Assembly: GCF_021130785.1 (NCBI RefSeq)
Contig: NW_025777593.1
Coordinates: 62,001-126,000, forward strand
Length of the DNA stretch: 64,000 nucleotides
Source of the DNA: Homalodisca vitripennis
Taxonomy: Eukaryota; Arthropoda; Insecta; Hemiptera; Cicadellidae
Reading direction: 5' to 3'
The position numbers were made by a program, and so were the translations under genes. Positions 1 through 13,300 of this stretch are shown piece by piece. Every line of letters begins with the position of its first letter. Position 1 is the first letter of the stretch. The notes beneath the pieces were generated by a model. It saw only the letters and a list, made by a program, of their open reading frames with translations. It searched no databases and had not been told where the DNA came from.

Positions 1-231
1 CTCTATGTATTCTACTTTCTCAGACGTTTTTTTCTCTTTGCGATTTTCTATGTCTTTAACGGACTCTTGTCGGGCTCTGACGTTTGTCATTCTATATGCA
101 ATATATTCTCTCACACGTGTATGTCTCTTTGCGTTGTTCTATATCTTTTAGTGGCTCTTGTCGGGATCTGACGCTCGTCACTCTTTATGTATTCTACTCT
201 CTCAGACGTGTCTGTCTCTTTGCGATGTACT
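1..231. repeat. tandem satellite, ~90-bp period, cut by the window start
   Basis: About 2.5 copies of a roughly 90-bp unit can be aligned by eye, with starts near 3, 92 and 183. Each copy has a T/C-rich run leading to TCTCTTTGCG, then a segment with GGCTCTTGTCGGG (GGACTCTTGTCGGG in the first copy) and CTGACG. The third copy breaks off after TCTCTTTGCGATGTAC. The array probably continues upstream of the window. No coding potential is apparent. Confidence 0.75.
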
Positions 232-1650
232 AAGAAATTATGGATTTTACTAAGAATAAATTTGTTAACAGACAATGTTTGGTGTCAGTGTGTAAAAGGT
301 TAAACATATGATACGATAGTGTCTTTCAGATACATTTTTCTGCCTTGAAACAATTAAACAAACCGCCAGAAAATTAAAAAATAGACACGTCACCGTGAGA
401 CTACTAGATAAATATATAAAATGCTCTCATTGTACATAGTTAGCTGGTTCGGATATAACATTTATTTTCGTGCCTAAGGGTTGATTTTAATTGTTTGAAA
501 CTAAAGATACAATTTGTGAAAAAAAATATTTCATGTTTTAAACCCTTTTGACCTCCATAAGAGCAAGTGAATAGATTGTTTAATTTCTTTATTAGAGGAA
601 ATTTCACTATTAATTTTGTTACAAATCAGATTGTGTAAGTATACAATGCAAATTAGCTCTCACCTCTGTGCTATGACCGAATAATTCATTCTTTGAGATA
701 ATGTCATACTACGTCGACATTTACATACATAATGATTTTGGAAACAAAATTGTATAAAGTATTTTAAGTTAGATAAATATAAAACCTCTAGTCTAACCAA
801 TGACACTTTGATAACGAAGCACTAGGTTATTGTGATACTTACCAACCTCACTCCGCAACCACTTTGTCACGTGATGCGCTTTTATACTAGGACACTCAGT
901 AGCGGTCTTGTGTTAAGCATGGTACAGTAAATTTGACAGGGATTTTTCAAATAGGAGAACCAACTTATCAGTTGTTGAATCTATAAAGTGGTTGAATCTT
1001 TTATGATATAATATATAAACTTTATAGTGGATATCGAATAATTTAACTAAGATGGAGTTGTTAGAAACTGTATGAAGTAATAAACATCCAGCCAGAGAAT
1101 GAATGCTAGCAAGTCAATAGAAAATGACACACGATATATTGGATTCAAAACAAGCTTATTATTGACATTGAAATATCATTTAAATACTAGAGTTCTAAAC
1201 CTTTGTGTGTATCTTAGCCTCTGACACCTTCCCTAACTAGAATTCCCAGCTTCTTGAGAGCTCTAGTACATGACAATTTTACAAAAAATTTACAATGTTA
1301 AATTTTATAAATAACATATTCCAGCCTCTAGTACCATATTATGTATGAAGTAATCTGAGATTTTGAAAGAATCTGCTGGTGGGTTAGTAAAGCCATGATC
1401 TCAAATCTCATGTACTCTAATCTCTTTAATGTATGAAAGCCACGATCCCTAGATCGGCAGTTTAAACTAATTAATAATTATACCACATTATCTGAAGTTT
1501 CAAAATATATTACCTTGTAATCTCTTGGATCTCCTGGTTTAAGAAAGTTCTCAAAAATTTTCTGATACCACCCCTGTCACCGAATTTGTTTAGACTTGTG
1601 AAGTGCTTTTAATACAAACGATCAGCTCGTGAGTTAATAAAAAAGGTGAA
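232..1650. other. AT-rich non-coding stretch, nothing recognised
   Basis: I see no open frame, RNA gene or terminal-repeat structure here. Base composition resembles the rest of the array. It may be a decayed part of the long unit, but I could not place modules P to X in it. Confidence 0.5.
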
Positions 1651-1659
1651 ACATACCAA

Positions 1660-2000
1660 AAAGTAATGTTTATTAAAATTATAGAATTCCATGGAAACAA
1701 GAAGAAAAATACTTAAGGATAAATATTTTTCGATGGTTCAGTTTTCTTGTTCAAAAGTATGTCAACTCGCAGTAAGCCGGAGAACCACCACCAGGTACAG
1801 GATGCGATGGCGAGAAGCAGGACCAGGACCAGGACTTACGTGGATAAGTTTCTTTTATGATTAATAAATAATACTTTCCGCTCTTTCTATATGTTCTAGC
1901 CAAAGCAGTTTACATCGCAATGGTTACATCCTGTGATTAATAGTCGCGGTATTAATCACAGCAGTCGCGGTATTAATCACAGCAACAACCACTGCATTAA
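1660..2000 (+). repeat. long-unit copy 1 (partial: modules Q, R, S)
   Basis: Module Q lies at about 1688 (TTCCATGGAAACAAG), R at 1790-1860 (doubled GGACCA followed by ACTTACGTGGAT) and S near 1900 (AAAGCAGTTTACATC). Modules T onward are not recognisable here. The order and spacing match the other copies. Confidence 0.7.
1942..1983. repeat. 21-bp perfect tandem duplication inside module S
   Basis: The 21-bp sequence beginning AGTCGCGGTATTAATCACAG occurs twice back to back, at 1942-1962 and 1963-1983. Other module S copies have the ATTAATCACAGC part once, so this is a local duplication in copy 1. Confidence 0.9.
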
Positions 2001-2699
2001 AATTTAAACAGGCTTTTTATATTTGTTGAATGCTGAATTTGGACTCCATACTTGTTTTGTAAAGATTATTATATTTTAAAATAACATTTATTTGTCTTAT
2101 CAGATAGATGTTGATAAACTTGTATTTTGGGATGTACCCTTCCGAAAAAAGTTAATTATGGCGGAAGTAATAAGCCTGGCTTTAAAATAGTTATAAGAAA
2201 GAGTTTATAACTACTTTAATAATAATATGGTTAAACTATTTTAATAATATGGTTAACAGCCATATTTTTAAAATTTACATAATCTAAATATAGACTATTC
2301 AATTAAATTATATTAATATATAATATAATATTTATATTATTTAATATTATTAATACAAATATAATTAATACGACTTTGTATAAATTCCATTATAAAAAAA
2401 AAACATTATATGACACTTTAGAAAAGAGGATTAGTCTACAGGCCTTAATTCTACAAATTCGTTATTGAAATTTACACCAGATATGTCTTTTATTGCATAA
2501 CAATTGAAGAGGTACAGTATCATACACTCAATGACTCACTGGACTCCATTGCAGTTAAATAATAAACCTTTGTCGCTTTGAATAATTTTAAATATTTTTA
2601 TCTTGACTATAAAATGTGCTATCGTGAAAAATAATAAACTAGCTGTACTTTCACATCTAAAAGACAATAGTTGAAGAAATAGTTACTAGACATAGTCTG

Positions 2700-2790
2700 C
2701 CATCCTGATAGCTAAGTGATTACTGTCTCAGCTTATCAACTGTAGGGCCCTAGTTCGAGTACCGGTACGGGAACGCTGTTTTCGCACGCT
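2700..2790 (+). repeat. degenerate tRNA-derived (SINE-like) segment, copy 1
   Basis: A box-A-like stretch (TAGCTAAGTGATT) is followed about 40 bp later by a box-B-like stretch (AGTTCGAGTAC), the spacing of an internal RNA polymerase III promoter in a tRNA-derived SINE. The same arrangement, with similar flanks, recurs at 17085-17165 and 45975-46040. It does not fold as a proper tRNA, so it is a relic at best. Confidence 0.45.
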
Positions 2791-2829
2791 ATAAGTCGTC
2801 TAGCCTCTAGTAGACTTATTCGTTAGTAA

Positions 2830-4430
2830 TTAAGATATAATAAAAATATAAATAAATTGAAGAATTTACAGTATGTATTATATTTTGTTTTAATTAGACT
2901 AAAAAATTTTCTAGTTCATGAATTATATCTTTATGGTGCAAGCCAACCATTGAGGTTTCTAAATATCTGAGTTTAAAAATGCATTATTACCGTAAACTAT
3001 TTTATGTAAGTCACAAAGTTTGTTAAAAGTTTACAGCTATTGAAACATTTCAGTACTATACAGGATCCCAGATATAAATAAAACAGCATTATGATATAAA
3101 AACTGTTATAAGTGTATTGATCATATAGTTTATAACATCTCTATATTACGGAATGGAACTCTATTTTTAACAGTCTGAAGTTGTGAGCTGTAATAATATT
3201 TAAAGAGAAACTTGTAGAGACTAAGTTTAGTCAAAGTTATCTTTTTCTAACTAATGTTTAAAAAAATTATTCTCTACTTTTTATAGGGTCCTGGTAGCTC
3301 TGCATGCTACATAATATTTAAGTACATTTTTACATCAATAATTGCGGATTTTACCGTTTAATATTCAGCTCTAAAGTTTTTATTCCCTAATCAAGCATTT
3401 ATAATGTTTAATATTTACCAACTATACTTCGACTACCTTAAGCACCTTCTTATAGCATTGGTCTAGTCACTTCAAAGTCAGTTATTTATGCGTTAATACC
3501 CAATTGAGAGTTTTTCTCAGGAAGCGGAGATGGGTATCCTATATAAGACTACGAACTGTTTTAGTGATCGTTTCATCAAAGCAATTTTTATGGTGATCTG
3601 TAAACTATAAGACAATATTTGTTTACCCTTTGAGTTACACACAACAAAATGTTAGCCTCAGCACCTCATTGTAAGTTTTTAATGAGTATATTCTATATAT
3701 ATACAACGGATTTAACCTAAATGTTTTCTTTCCCTAAAAATACGATTTGTATTTGACTCGAAAATGTGTACCGAATTACTATAAACGACAAAATTAATTA
3801 TAATAATTTAATAAAGCTATCTTGAGAATTTTACAGCCACAATAAATATTTTATGTTCTACAGCAATTTAAATATTTCATTTTCGTATACATTACTGATT
3901 GATATAAACTTGTAGTGTTCTACACTTTATACTTTATTGAAATAACGTTTTCTTTAAACCTCTTGTACAGTTATATCACTAATGGTCCTAATATACACGA
4001 GGTGTTTCAGGATGAATACAATTATAATATACTGAAGAAAGTGTTATTTATTAGTTAAGCATACTTGCAAAATAAAAAGTATACTTTATAAACCGTAATA
4101 CATTTTAAATCCTTTATTAAAATAGATTATAGTGAATATTCTTTAAATTTACGAATATGTTTTAGTTGAAGACAGACAAATTAACAATAGCGTACACATT
4201 TCGTATTTGTCCCTGGGCTTTTTATTTCGGAAAAAAAAATAAATTACCATATTCGCCATAATCTATGAGACAAAAAACATCTAAAATTATATTTTAAATA
4301 TATATTTGTGTTTTTATGTATATGTATGAGGAATCATATAACCAGAACTCAGTTTAATGTAATTAGTAGTATTGACGTAATCAAGCAATGTTCTTAACTT
4401 AAAATTTAGTAGGTACACACGTAAAACATA
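2830..4430. other. AT-rich non-coding stretch
   Basis: Nothing coding is visible. Around 3535-3560 there is a TATA-like TATATAAGACTACG, which alone does not support a promoter. Module P of copy 2 cannot be recognised in this interval. Confidence 0.45.
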
Positions 4431-4889
4431 CGTAAAAATACTGTTTAACATCCATAGAAACACCAAAGGTAATGTAATGACACGTTCTTAGATAATTCGA
4501 AAACTCCGTGTTCATAATTCATTTAACACTCAGCACCTAAGAAATAAATCAGCAAAATAAAATGCGATGGCCAAATCCAAGTCCAGAATTTACATGGATG
4601 AGTAACTTTTATTATTCTTCTGTCTAATTTTAGCCTTATTGTATCTCTCGTTACCAAAAGCAGTTTACATCCTAGTTTTAGCGACTAATAATCACAGCAC
4701 AAAACAGTGGAACAGTTCATATCTAATGGTAATGAGTTAATATAATTTTGTATTTTTTAACATTTCAATTTCGTGTATTCTCGTTTAGTAAATATTATAC
4801 CTAACCAATGAATTATGCTTATACTTTTTATGGCAATACTTGTGTGTTGCGCCGTTAATTATGTCTGTACCAAAGTGTACAGAAAGAAT

Positions 4890-6584
4890 CGAATCAGAAT
4901 TGAATAAGCAAAGTCTCTCACTTTCCCGCCACAAGTCCAAGTTCAAGTCGCTGTGACTGTGAGGGGGTGGATCCCCCACATTTTTCAAGGCCTCTGCCGG
5001 TTAGGCTTTTGCCTTGTGTCTCGAGGGTCAAAGCCCTAGTAGCTTTCGCTACCTGTCAGTGGGGTGAAGTGTCGTGGTGCAGTCGAAGTTGTAGTCGATG
5101 TCATCAGTCATCCATGGGAAGATGCAGTTGGGGGACCTCCTGGGCGCGAAGCTCACGGATGTGATCCCACGGTAAGGACTCGGCAGCTTCCTCAAGGCTA
5201 GATGTCAGGCCTTCTACAAAGCTCCTGATGGTAGGGACGTTGGACGAAACCCTGACTACGGTGTTCCTCACGAACCAGGGCGACCCAGTGGCCCGCCGGA
5301 GACACACGCTCTGGACAGCGAGTAACTGCCTCCTTGCGGTCTTGCAGGTGAGGTGGTACCATGCTGGGTCCGCATATGTGAGCACTGGTCGTATCAGAGC
5401 CGTGTAGAGCAGGACCTTTGTCCTGGTCGGTAGCTTCATGGAGTTGAGCAGGGGGCCATGCTGCCGAAGCTCTTCCTCGCTTGGCCACAGATCCTCTTAA
5501 CGTGGGGTGTGAAGGTCAGCTTGGAGTCCAGGAGTACCCCCAGGTACTTGACTGAAGTCTACCACGGTATGTCGTCGCCGTTGAGTGACAGGTGACGGCC
5601 GTCCGCTTGTCTCCTTGTCCTTGTGAAGTTTATGGCTTCACATTTGTCAACGTTGACCTTGATCCTCCACTTGGACAACCAGGGCTCCAGTAGTTGCAGC
5701 TGCCGCTGGATGTAGAACCCAGCCATCCTCAGGTTGGCAGAAGTGGCCGTGAGGAGAGCATCGTCCGCGTACAGGGAGAGCTGCACTCTCGGAGCGACCG
5801 GAAAGTCGTTTGTGTACCACAGGTACAGGATCGGGCCGAGGACTGATCCCAATGGCACACCACATATCACAGGGCGGGTCGTGGAGGTGGATCGGGCAAC
5901 GCTGACGGAGAAGGTCCGGAGGTGGAGATAGCTGCGGAGCAGCCGGAAAATCCTGCCAGACAATGGAGACGATGACAGCTTGAAGAGCAGTCCCTCGTGC
6001 CACACCTTGTCGAAGGCTTTGCTCACGTCTATCAGGACCGAAGTGGAGTGGTGCTTCCTTCCTACAGCTCCGGTGATGTTGTTCAGGACTCTGCGAAGCT
6101 GAAGGGTGGTGGAGTGGCCGGTGCGGAAGCCGAATTGTTCTGTCCTGATAGACGTGAAGAACTCCTCAGGGAATCTCGCCAAGACGATCTTGTCCAGAAT
6201 CTTGGAGAGCACAGGCAGGAGGGAGATCGGCCTGTGGTTCTCCGGGAAGAGAGGGTCCTTGCCGGGCTTGGGTATCATGATCACCTTGTCATCCTTCCAG
6301 GTGGTCGGGAAGTGAGCCAGGCGTAGGCATGAGTTGAAGATGCAGGTGATCGTGACGATCACCCAAGCCGGCAGGTTCTTCAATGCTGGAGTTCCTAAGG
6401 AGTCCGGGCCAGGGGCCTTCTTCGGGCGAAGGCGGCGAATGTGGTCTTGCACTTCAAGTGTAGTCACAAAGGGCAGTAGGTCGTCTTCGTCAGGTTGGTA
6501 TTCCTCCAGGAAGTCTTCAATCATTTCGCACGTGTCCTCGTCGTAGACATCCGTGTGGGGAGAATTGGTGTTCCATGGTATCAT
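4890..6584 (-). mobile_element. 5'-truncated Jockey-clade non-LTR retrotransposon
   Basis: A GC-richer block interrupts an AT-rich long-unit copy. On the minus strand it encodes the reverse transcriptase and C-terminal part of a Jockey-type pol, then a short 3' non-coding tail reaching about 4890. There is no ORF1 and no endonuclease domain, so the copy is 5'-truncated, as usual for target-primed insertion. I do not see a clear poly(A) tail or a convincing target-site duplication. The family call rests on pol motifs (established family knowledge); the exact ends are inferred from the surrounding unit. Confidence 0.8.
5104..6584 (-). pseudogene. Jockey-like reverse transcriptase (pol), broken by a stop and a frameshift
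   Basis: In LINEs this enzyme copies element RNA into DNA at a nicked target. The longest open part, 6584 down to 5559, is 341 codons. Reading in order it has KAPGPDS (residues 57-62), NHRPISLLPVLSKI (about 116-129), TEQFGFRTGHST, the first metal-binding aspartate in LIDVSKAFDKVWHEGL (D186), GVPLGSVLGP (242-251; the family norm is GVPQGS, so the glutamine is replaced), and the catalytic YADD (272-275). An in-frame TAG follows at about 5559-5561. After a further frame change near 5450 the C-terminal part continues in 5439-5104 with LIRPVLTYADPAWYHL and SPWFVRN, both typical of Jockey pol. It cannot make a full pol as it stands. Confidence 0.85.
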
Positions 6585-7574
6585 ATATTTTCATAAAAAA
6601 TATTTATATAACTGTGTATGAGAAACATTTTCTAACTTGTGTTTTACAGCAATATTTCTAGCACTTTCAATAAGCAAGATATCCGTCATGAGTTGAAATT
6701 AGTTAATGCTTTTAATTTAATATGTAAAAAGGATCAAAACATTTTTTCATTAGTAAAATTTGGTAATTTAAACTCAGGGCTAAAACATTTTACACATAAA
6801 TATGTTCTAGACATTTTAACTCAATCTATTAGTTAATGAAATTCACGCCAGATCTCTCTTCCATAGTACAAGAAGAAATGAAGCTCTTCTTACAACTATA
6901 CAGTGTTACGAATGTTTAATTAAATTCTAATGTTACATTTACATATTAATTTTAACTTTATAACTAATAATAATTTAATCTTTGTTTCATGATTAAATAA
7001 CATAAATCGTTTTGGAGAATAATGCGTCAGCTAAACTTTTAAATACGCGAGGGCACTTCCGGAGTGAACCATAGCCTGAATAACCAAAGCACACATCTTC
7101 CTTAGCAATGAGAGTATTACAACAGCATCAGTACATCTTTAAACTTGTCACAGAATCGTATTTTTAATTAATTCATTACGATACAATACAACTTATTAAA
7201 TGTTTCCTGTTAATATCCTGCAATACCGTTACGATTACTTACATTTCTCAAATACAATAATATTTGTGGTGGTCGAAATAGGAGGGAATCAAATAGTTGA
7301 TAGTAAGAATTTTATTATTCTAAGCTCATTATTCATATAACCCAACTGTCAGGCGAAAATAAACGTACAATGAACGTCAGTTAACCATATACAGACAGAA
7401 TAATCGACGACTTTCTACTGTCTGATTTTAAATAGCTACTACTTCTATGTATGACGATATTTATTAAGTGTGATAAGTTAAGGAAAATATTACCTGAGAT
7501 AAAAATATGTTTTTGATATATTTTTATAGCTTTCGATACCCTATGATTTCGACTTTCACTAAGGAATGTTATCC

Positions 7575-8380
7575 CACCCAGCCGAGTTTGTGCTCTTAAG
7601 TCTCATTATAATTCTCTGAACTTCCTCCGTGTCAGATGGGAACAAAAATATTGTTAGATATGTCTTTAAGTTTTTCTCCAAAAGGTTTGCAGAGGATAAA
7701 ACATCTATTTTTAAATCTTTCCCAACACTTACAAAAGATTTATTGAATGAATTTGTAATTTTATAGGTTTAACGATTGTTTTTCCCATTTAATACCAAAG
7801 TAACATTTGCTTGCCGTTTACTGACCTGTTTGCCTGTTTCACGGTGAACAAACTCTCACACAGCCTTAGATTTTTTTCTCGCATCCGAGATGTGTCTGTC
7901 GTTTGCCATCCTCTTAGCAGTACTAATTACTTTATAAAATATTTTACAATATTTCTTATAATGAGTGGTAAGTTCGGGACAGTCGATCGCTCTCTGAGTT
8001 TTAAGTTATATTGTATATAAACTTTAGTATTTTAATGCATAAAGTATATCGTATAAAAAGCAGCAATTCTTTAAACCTAAATGTAAGGTATATATTACGT
8101 ATAATCTAAAGTATCCATTTGTTAATTTTGATTGTAAATTATGTCCACCCTATTGGAATGCATATATATATGTGTTTTATCCAGCTTTCTCTGTTGTTTT
8201 ATTTCTGCTTAAATAGGGAATTTAAGTTTTTCTTTCTCCTACCACAGACTATGCCCATAAGGCATGTTTACCAAGAACTCAAGGAAAGTTTTCTTATTGA
8301 CATCTTGTTGTGATTAATAATTCAACATCGCTTTTTGATGTATTCACATATTTATCTCTTATATATTTAAAACCTGATAG
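7575..8380. other. AT-rich non-coding stretch
   Basis: No gene, RNA or terminal-repeat structure is recognised. Open frames of up to 69 codons have no recognisable motifs. Confidence 0.45.
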
Positions 8381-8389
8381 GTAGAATGT

Positions 8390-9460
8390 GGATTATCTGT
8401 CGTCGTGATGTAAACGAGCTAGTCAAGATAAAAAGAAAAATAATAAAACGTCACTGAAATACAACAGTGTATACTTAAAATAATTTAATATCCATGGAAA
8501 CAAAAGAGGGTACTAGTGTTTACATGTTTTTAATTCAGTTATAAGTTTTATGTCGCACCAAATAGCTGCACGCCAATGAAGCACCACCAGGAACATGATG
8601 TAATGGCCAGAAGCAGGACCAGGGAGAGGATCAGGAATCACACGGATCACTTGCTTTTATCATTTATATATATTTCACATTATCTCTTGATATACCAAGC
8701 AGGTTACATCCTAGACTATTATTCTCAACATAAAAATTTTAATAATTATGCTTGTATGGAATAATTTCGGGATTGCAAAGGAAATGTGACTTCTACGAGT
8801 TACATTTTAATATTTTCCTCGTATATTCTAATATTATTCCCTAATCCATTTTATTTACGTAGAAAAGCTATTAAACTAGTTTACTAAGTTGTTTTTAATC
8901 CTCTCTGTACCAAAGACGTAAAGAGATAATATGTTAACAATCATTATCCTGACAAGACGTACATCATAGTAATTTATGAGCAGTTTTGTCCTAATGGTTA
9001 AGATATATGTTTATGGAAAGCATTTTATAACTTATGTCTTACAACAGTCTTTCCGGCATGTTCAAATAGGATCAATATCAAAATGAGTTGAAGTAGGTGT
9101 ATGCTACTTGACAATGATTAAAACGCCTTAATAAATTATGTTTGGTTGTTTAAATTCAATAAATATAAAAACATATTTTGCGGAATTTATAACAGGAATT
9201 TTTAAATTGTTCAATTAGTTTTAAGAAACAACACCAGATCTCTCTTCTACAGAACAGTATATAAGAGAAGAAGAAGTTATACAGTAATAGAAACGCCTGA
9301 TTAGGTTCCAATATAATTTAAAATATTTTATTTTTCACTGTAAGTAATTACCAATAATAGATTAATTTCTATAGAAAATAAAAAAGGCGATGTGGAAAAT
9401 AATCCGTCGAGTTGAACTGCTAAATCGAGAGGGAACATTGCTGCTACGTAATAAGTAAAT
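8390..9460 (+). repeat. long-unit copy 3 (P to W); segment D, copy 1
   Basis: Modules are a diverged P near 8400, Q 8492, R 8585-8660, S ~8695, T ~8900-8935, U ~9018-9090, V ~9230 and W ~9410. Its closest relative in the window is 53210-54330. They share a private R variant with CAGGAATCACA in place of the usual end, GCACGC/GTAGGA followed by AATGAAGCACCA, and ATTTCGGG beyond S. Confidence 0.75.
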
Positions 9461-10380
9461 AATAATCTCTCCTGTGTCCAAATTCTTCTATTATATTTAT
9501 TTGTGAGCCACTACAATGTTAGTAACTTATAAGGAATTAATTGCTACCGCATGATGATAAATCGGCGTACACGATTATCTCGCAATGTGAACTTTTTGCC
9601 TATTAAGACTCGCCTATTAAATAGGTTTTTTGCAAATGTTCAACAATCTAAATATAAGGATAGTATAAGATATAATATGCAATTGGTTTAATATGGCATT
9701 GGTGCCATTTATATAAATACCATATCGAACTTTTGTCATTACTATTTATATCTTAATACGACGTTTGATGTTTAGTTACTGAAATAACAAAAATTGAGTG
9801 AATTGCGTTGTGTCATATGGTTAACAACGAAATGCTATACTGCTAATTTTAAATTTAAATACATGTTTAAGTGTTGAAATGAAACAAAAATATCATGAAA
9901 ATTTTCATTGAATACGTTTAAATACGAATGCGCATCTTTTCTTTGTACCTAAGTGATGGACATATCAAATGTAGTCAAATCAGCCCGGTACCTTTAACAG
10001 GAATATTACACATAATAAAGATTGCATTTATAATATAAACTTAGTAATTGATAATTGAATGTTTCAATACATTTCCTTCAACTTAGTCTTCTTTGTAATA
10101 TTTTTTATGTTTCTTTATATTTTGAACCATAATATCTTTATAATTGTTTTATACATATGAGTATTGATGAAATATAATTATATTATGTGCCGATGTATTT
10201 TTTACAAATTTAAATGTACATATTATAGAATTATTAACAATATTATAACATGTCATGACGACTAGTATCCCTGAATATTGTATTTAAACAATAATATTGT
10301 ATCACATAAATCATAACTTGAGTCGGGGGACTATGCTCATTAAAATTTTTATAATTATGTTTTATTTACACGTTTGGCTC
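9461..10380. other. AT-rich spacer between unit copies 3 and 4
   Basis: I see no feature. It occupies the place of modules Y and X in a full unit but is too diverged for me to align. Confidence 0.4.
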
Positions 10381-13300
10381 CTTAAAATGTATGTGATGGG
10401 GTAATCAGATAACAAGCGTTCTATTGAGTGTTAGTAGTAGTCGTGACGGCAGCAACATAAGGCGACAGGTGAGACGTAAGCAGCAGTTTACATAAAATAT
10501 TATTTTATATCCATGGAAACAGCACAGCTTTTATATAATTAAATGTTTTTAAATAATTCTAAAGTTTTATGTCGCCTCAATTTTCAAACTTGGTTCAATT
10601 CACAACAAGCCCCGGATATACCACTAGGAACACGGCGGGACAGCCAGCAGCTGGACCAGGATAAGGATTTACTTGGATGAGTTACTTTCATTCTTTATTA
10701 ATTATAATTATTTTACTCCATGTCTCTTGTTACCCAAAGCAATTTTTGTCCTGTTTTTAAAGACTATTAATCACAGCTCAAAGCACAGGAACTGTTCATC
10801 GGTATTGCTAACAGTAATACTAATTAAATATAGGTAACACAATCCTTTTTTATGTTTCGTGTAAAAGCCACTAATTTTTGTTTGGTATTGTGTTTAATCC
10901 TCTAAGTACCCATAGAGTACAGGGAGAATCAGTTATCAATATTTCATAGCATACACACTCATCCAAATATTTTGGTATTTTTAAAATCGATTTATTAATA
11001 ATATTTATATATCCGTTTATGAGAAACATTTTTCAACTTTACGTTTTATGGAAATCTTTGTAGAATTTCTATAAAGCAAGATATGTGTAATGAATTGAAA
11101 TTAGTTAATTATTTTAATTTAATATATTAAAAGGATACCATGTTTTTCATTAGTAAACGTTAATAATATAAATTTAGTTCCAAAAAATTGTGCACAGAAA
11201 TATGTTCTAGAAGTTTTATCTCATTCTATTAGTTACTGAAAATTACGCCAGATCTCTCTTCCACAGTACAAGAGGAAATAAACAGCATCAGTGCATCTTT
11301 AAACTTGTGAGAGAATTTAAATTTTTATTGAATTATTAAAACACAATACTCGTTATTAAAATTCCCTGTATAATACAACATCCCCTACAATACAGTTTAC
11401 GCGTACTAAAATTAAGATGTTGCCTTGTATTTAGTAACGTCTCCCGAGCGAAGGTTCCTTCTATACTCAGAAAAAAAAAACTTAAAATATAAAAAAAGTT
11501 CTTAGCATTTGTTTTATGTTTAAGAGAACTTCTATAAAAGGTCTGTAGTGCAGAAGTTTAAAGCTAATTCGCTTAGTATTATGCACACAACCTGGATATC
11601 GCTAGACAAATTTACCCTAAAAATAAACCAATCAATACTTATGCCATTTGTTGTGGAGCTGAATAAATAGAAGAGAAAAAAGGGTGAAAAGCATGAAATT
11701 TATTTTTCTTTGCTTAGTACGTTTAAAAACCAGTTATACGTAAATAAATGTTCATACAATGTCAGCCAACCATCATATACAGTCCGAATATTGTCTACTT
11801 CATATTGTCTGATTGCGAATAGCTGTTATTTATGTGTATCTTGATCATTTTTAATTGTGGTAAGTCAAGGAAAATATTCCTCAGACAAATATAATTTTTG
11901 ATATTTCCATGATTTTCGATACTCTACGATTTCGCCTTCCTCTAAGTTTACATCAGCTGAAGATACATGTAATTATAATTTTAAATTTTTAATTCAACCA
12001 CATCGTTACTGAAATAAAACTTGGTATGAGATTTTAAGAATTACCGGGATTTGTTACTATAGAGTAGCACGATGATATATGGAAGCCATAACCAAGGGTA
12101 AGTTAGTATTTATTATGCAGAGGTTATCATGTATGAATGTTACACTGGCTGGGAGTTATAACAGTTTGTCACATCAGCAATAATAATACTATCAACATTT
12201 CACACTGCATCAATTAGAAGTTGAAGTGTTCGATATATTTACGGCTTTAAGACACACATACATTACTTTGTTCATGATCAATGGGGGTGAAATCGTTACA
12301 GACAGATTAGGGATATCAAAGACTATAACTAGGTAAGATAGAAAATTGCATTTATGACTATATGTATGTTCTCACGTAATAACGTATAGAACGTTAACTG
12401 ACATATATACTTCATAGTTTTAATTGTTTTCTATATATGTGTCATAGAGATAAACCATGGAGTATGTCTCTTGGCGGGATTTGGATGAGTGTTAGCGAAA
12501 AGATTTTAATTGTATTTATAGATGATTATAATGACGATGGGTAAATCGCAGACTAAGTAAATTGGTAGAATACTGGAAAAAAATTAAGGTATTTTATAAT
12601 GTGATGTTTACTAAAATATCGCTACTTATTTTTAAATAGAAATTAAATAGACAGTCAGTCAAGCAGACAACCATACAAAAAACTTTTACGTCTTCCCACT
12701 CAGGATAAAGAAAACCTGAGACACTATTCTAAGTGATAGGTTTAAATGATGGATAGATGGATGGATGCACAAAAAAAAACGCATTATGATCTATGTAAAA
12801 GAATAGTTTTATCTAGCACTTAAAATCAACGAATGAAATCTTTTACAGGAATCGTGAATCTTAATGAATCATTTTATAATTTACCGACTAATTCACGAGA
12901 TTCTTCGAATATAACATGATCAGACGGCAATAGTTTTCTGAATTTCTTCAGTTTAGCAAAGAAAATCTTAATATGTATTTAACTATGGTTAAAGATTTAA
13001 GTACAATAATGTACAATTTACAATTTGTGAAATTAACGTTTGTTTGATGTGTTTTGTGTGTTGATCCAATTTTATGATTTACCTTTTATCAATTTTACTG
13101 ATCATGGAGTTATATTAAAAACATGTAACTTTTGACAAGACTTTAAATCTCCCCTTTTTACTATTGCTTCAAATAATTGATTGTTTACTTGATAAATTAT
13201 CAATGTAGTAACTTGTGTTTCCCAAATAACTGTAAAATTGCAGTTCAAATTCACTGTAATGTAGACTACTGGAATTAGATACAACAGAACAATAACTTGG

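Larger units (their letters stand above)
4440..7570 (+). repeat. long-unit copy 2 (Q, R, S, T, U, V, W, X), split by a LINE insertion
   Basis: Modules are Q at ~4452, R at ~4560-4612, S at ~4655 and the start of T at ~4862-4890. After the LINE the unit resumes with U at 6620-6690, V at ~6846, W at 7030-7100 and a diverged X at ~7355-7570. The break in T and resumption before U mark the insertion boundaries at about 4890 and 6580. Confidence 0.75.

Noticed and set aside
3540..3560. TATATAAG promoter-like word
   Set aside because: A single TATA-like word in AT-rich DNA with no gene downstream.
5734..6546. Several + strand frames in the LINE
   Set aside because: Antisense shadows of the reverse transcriptase.
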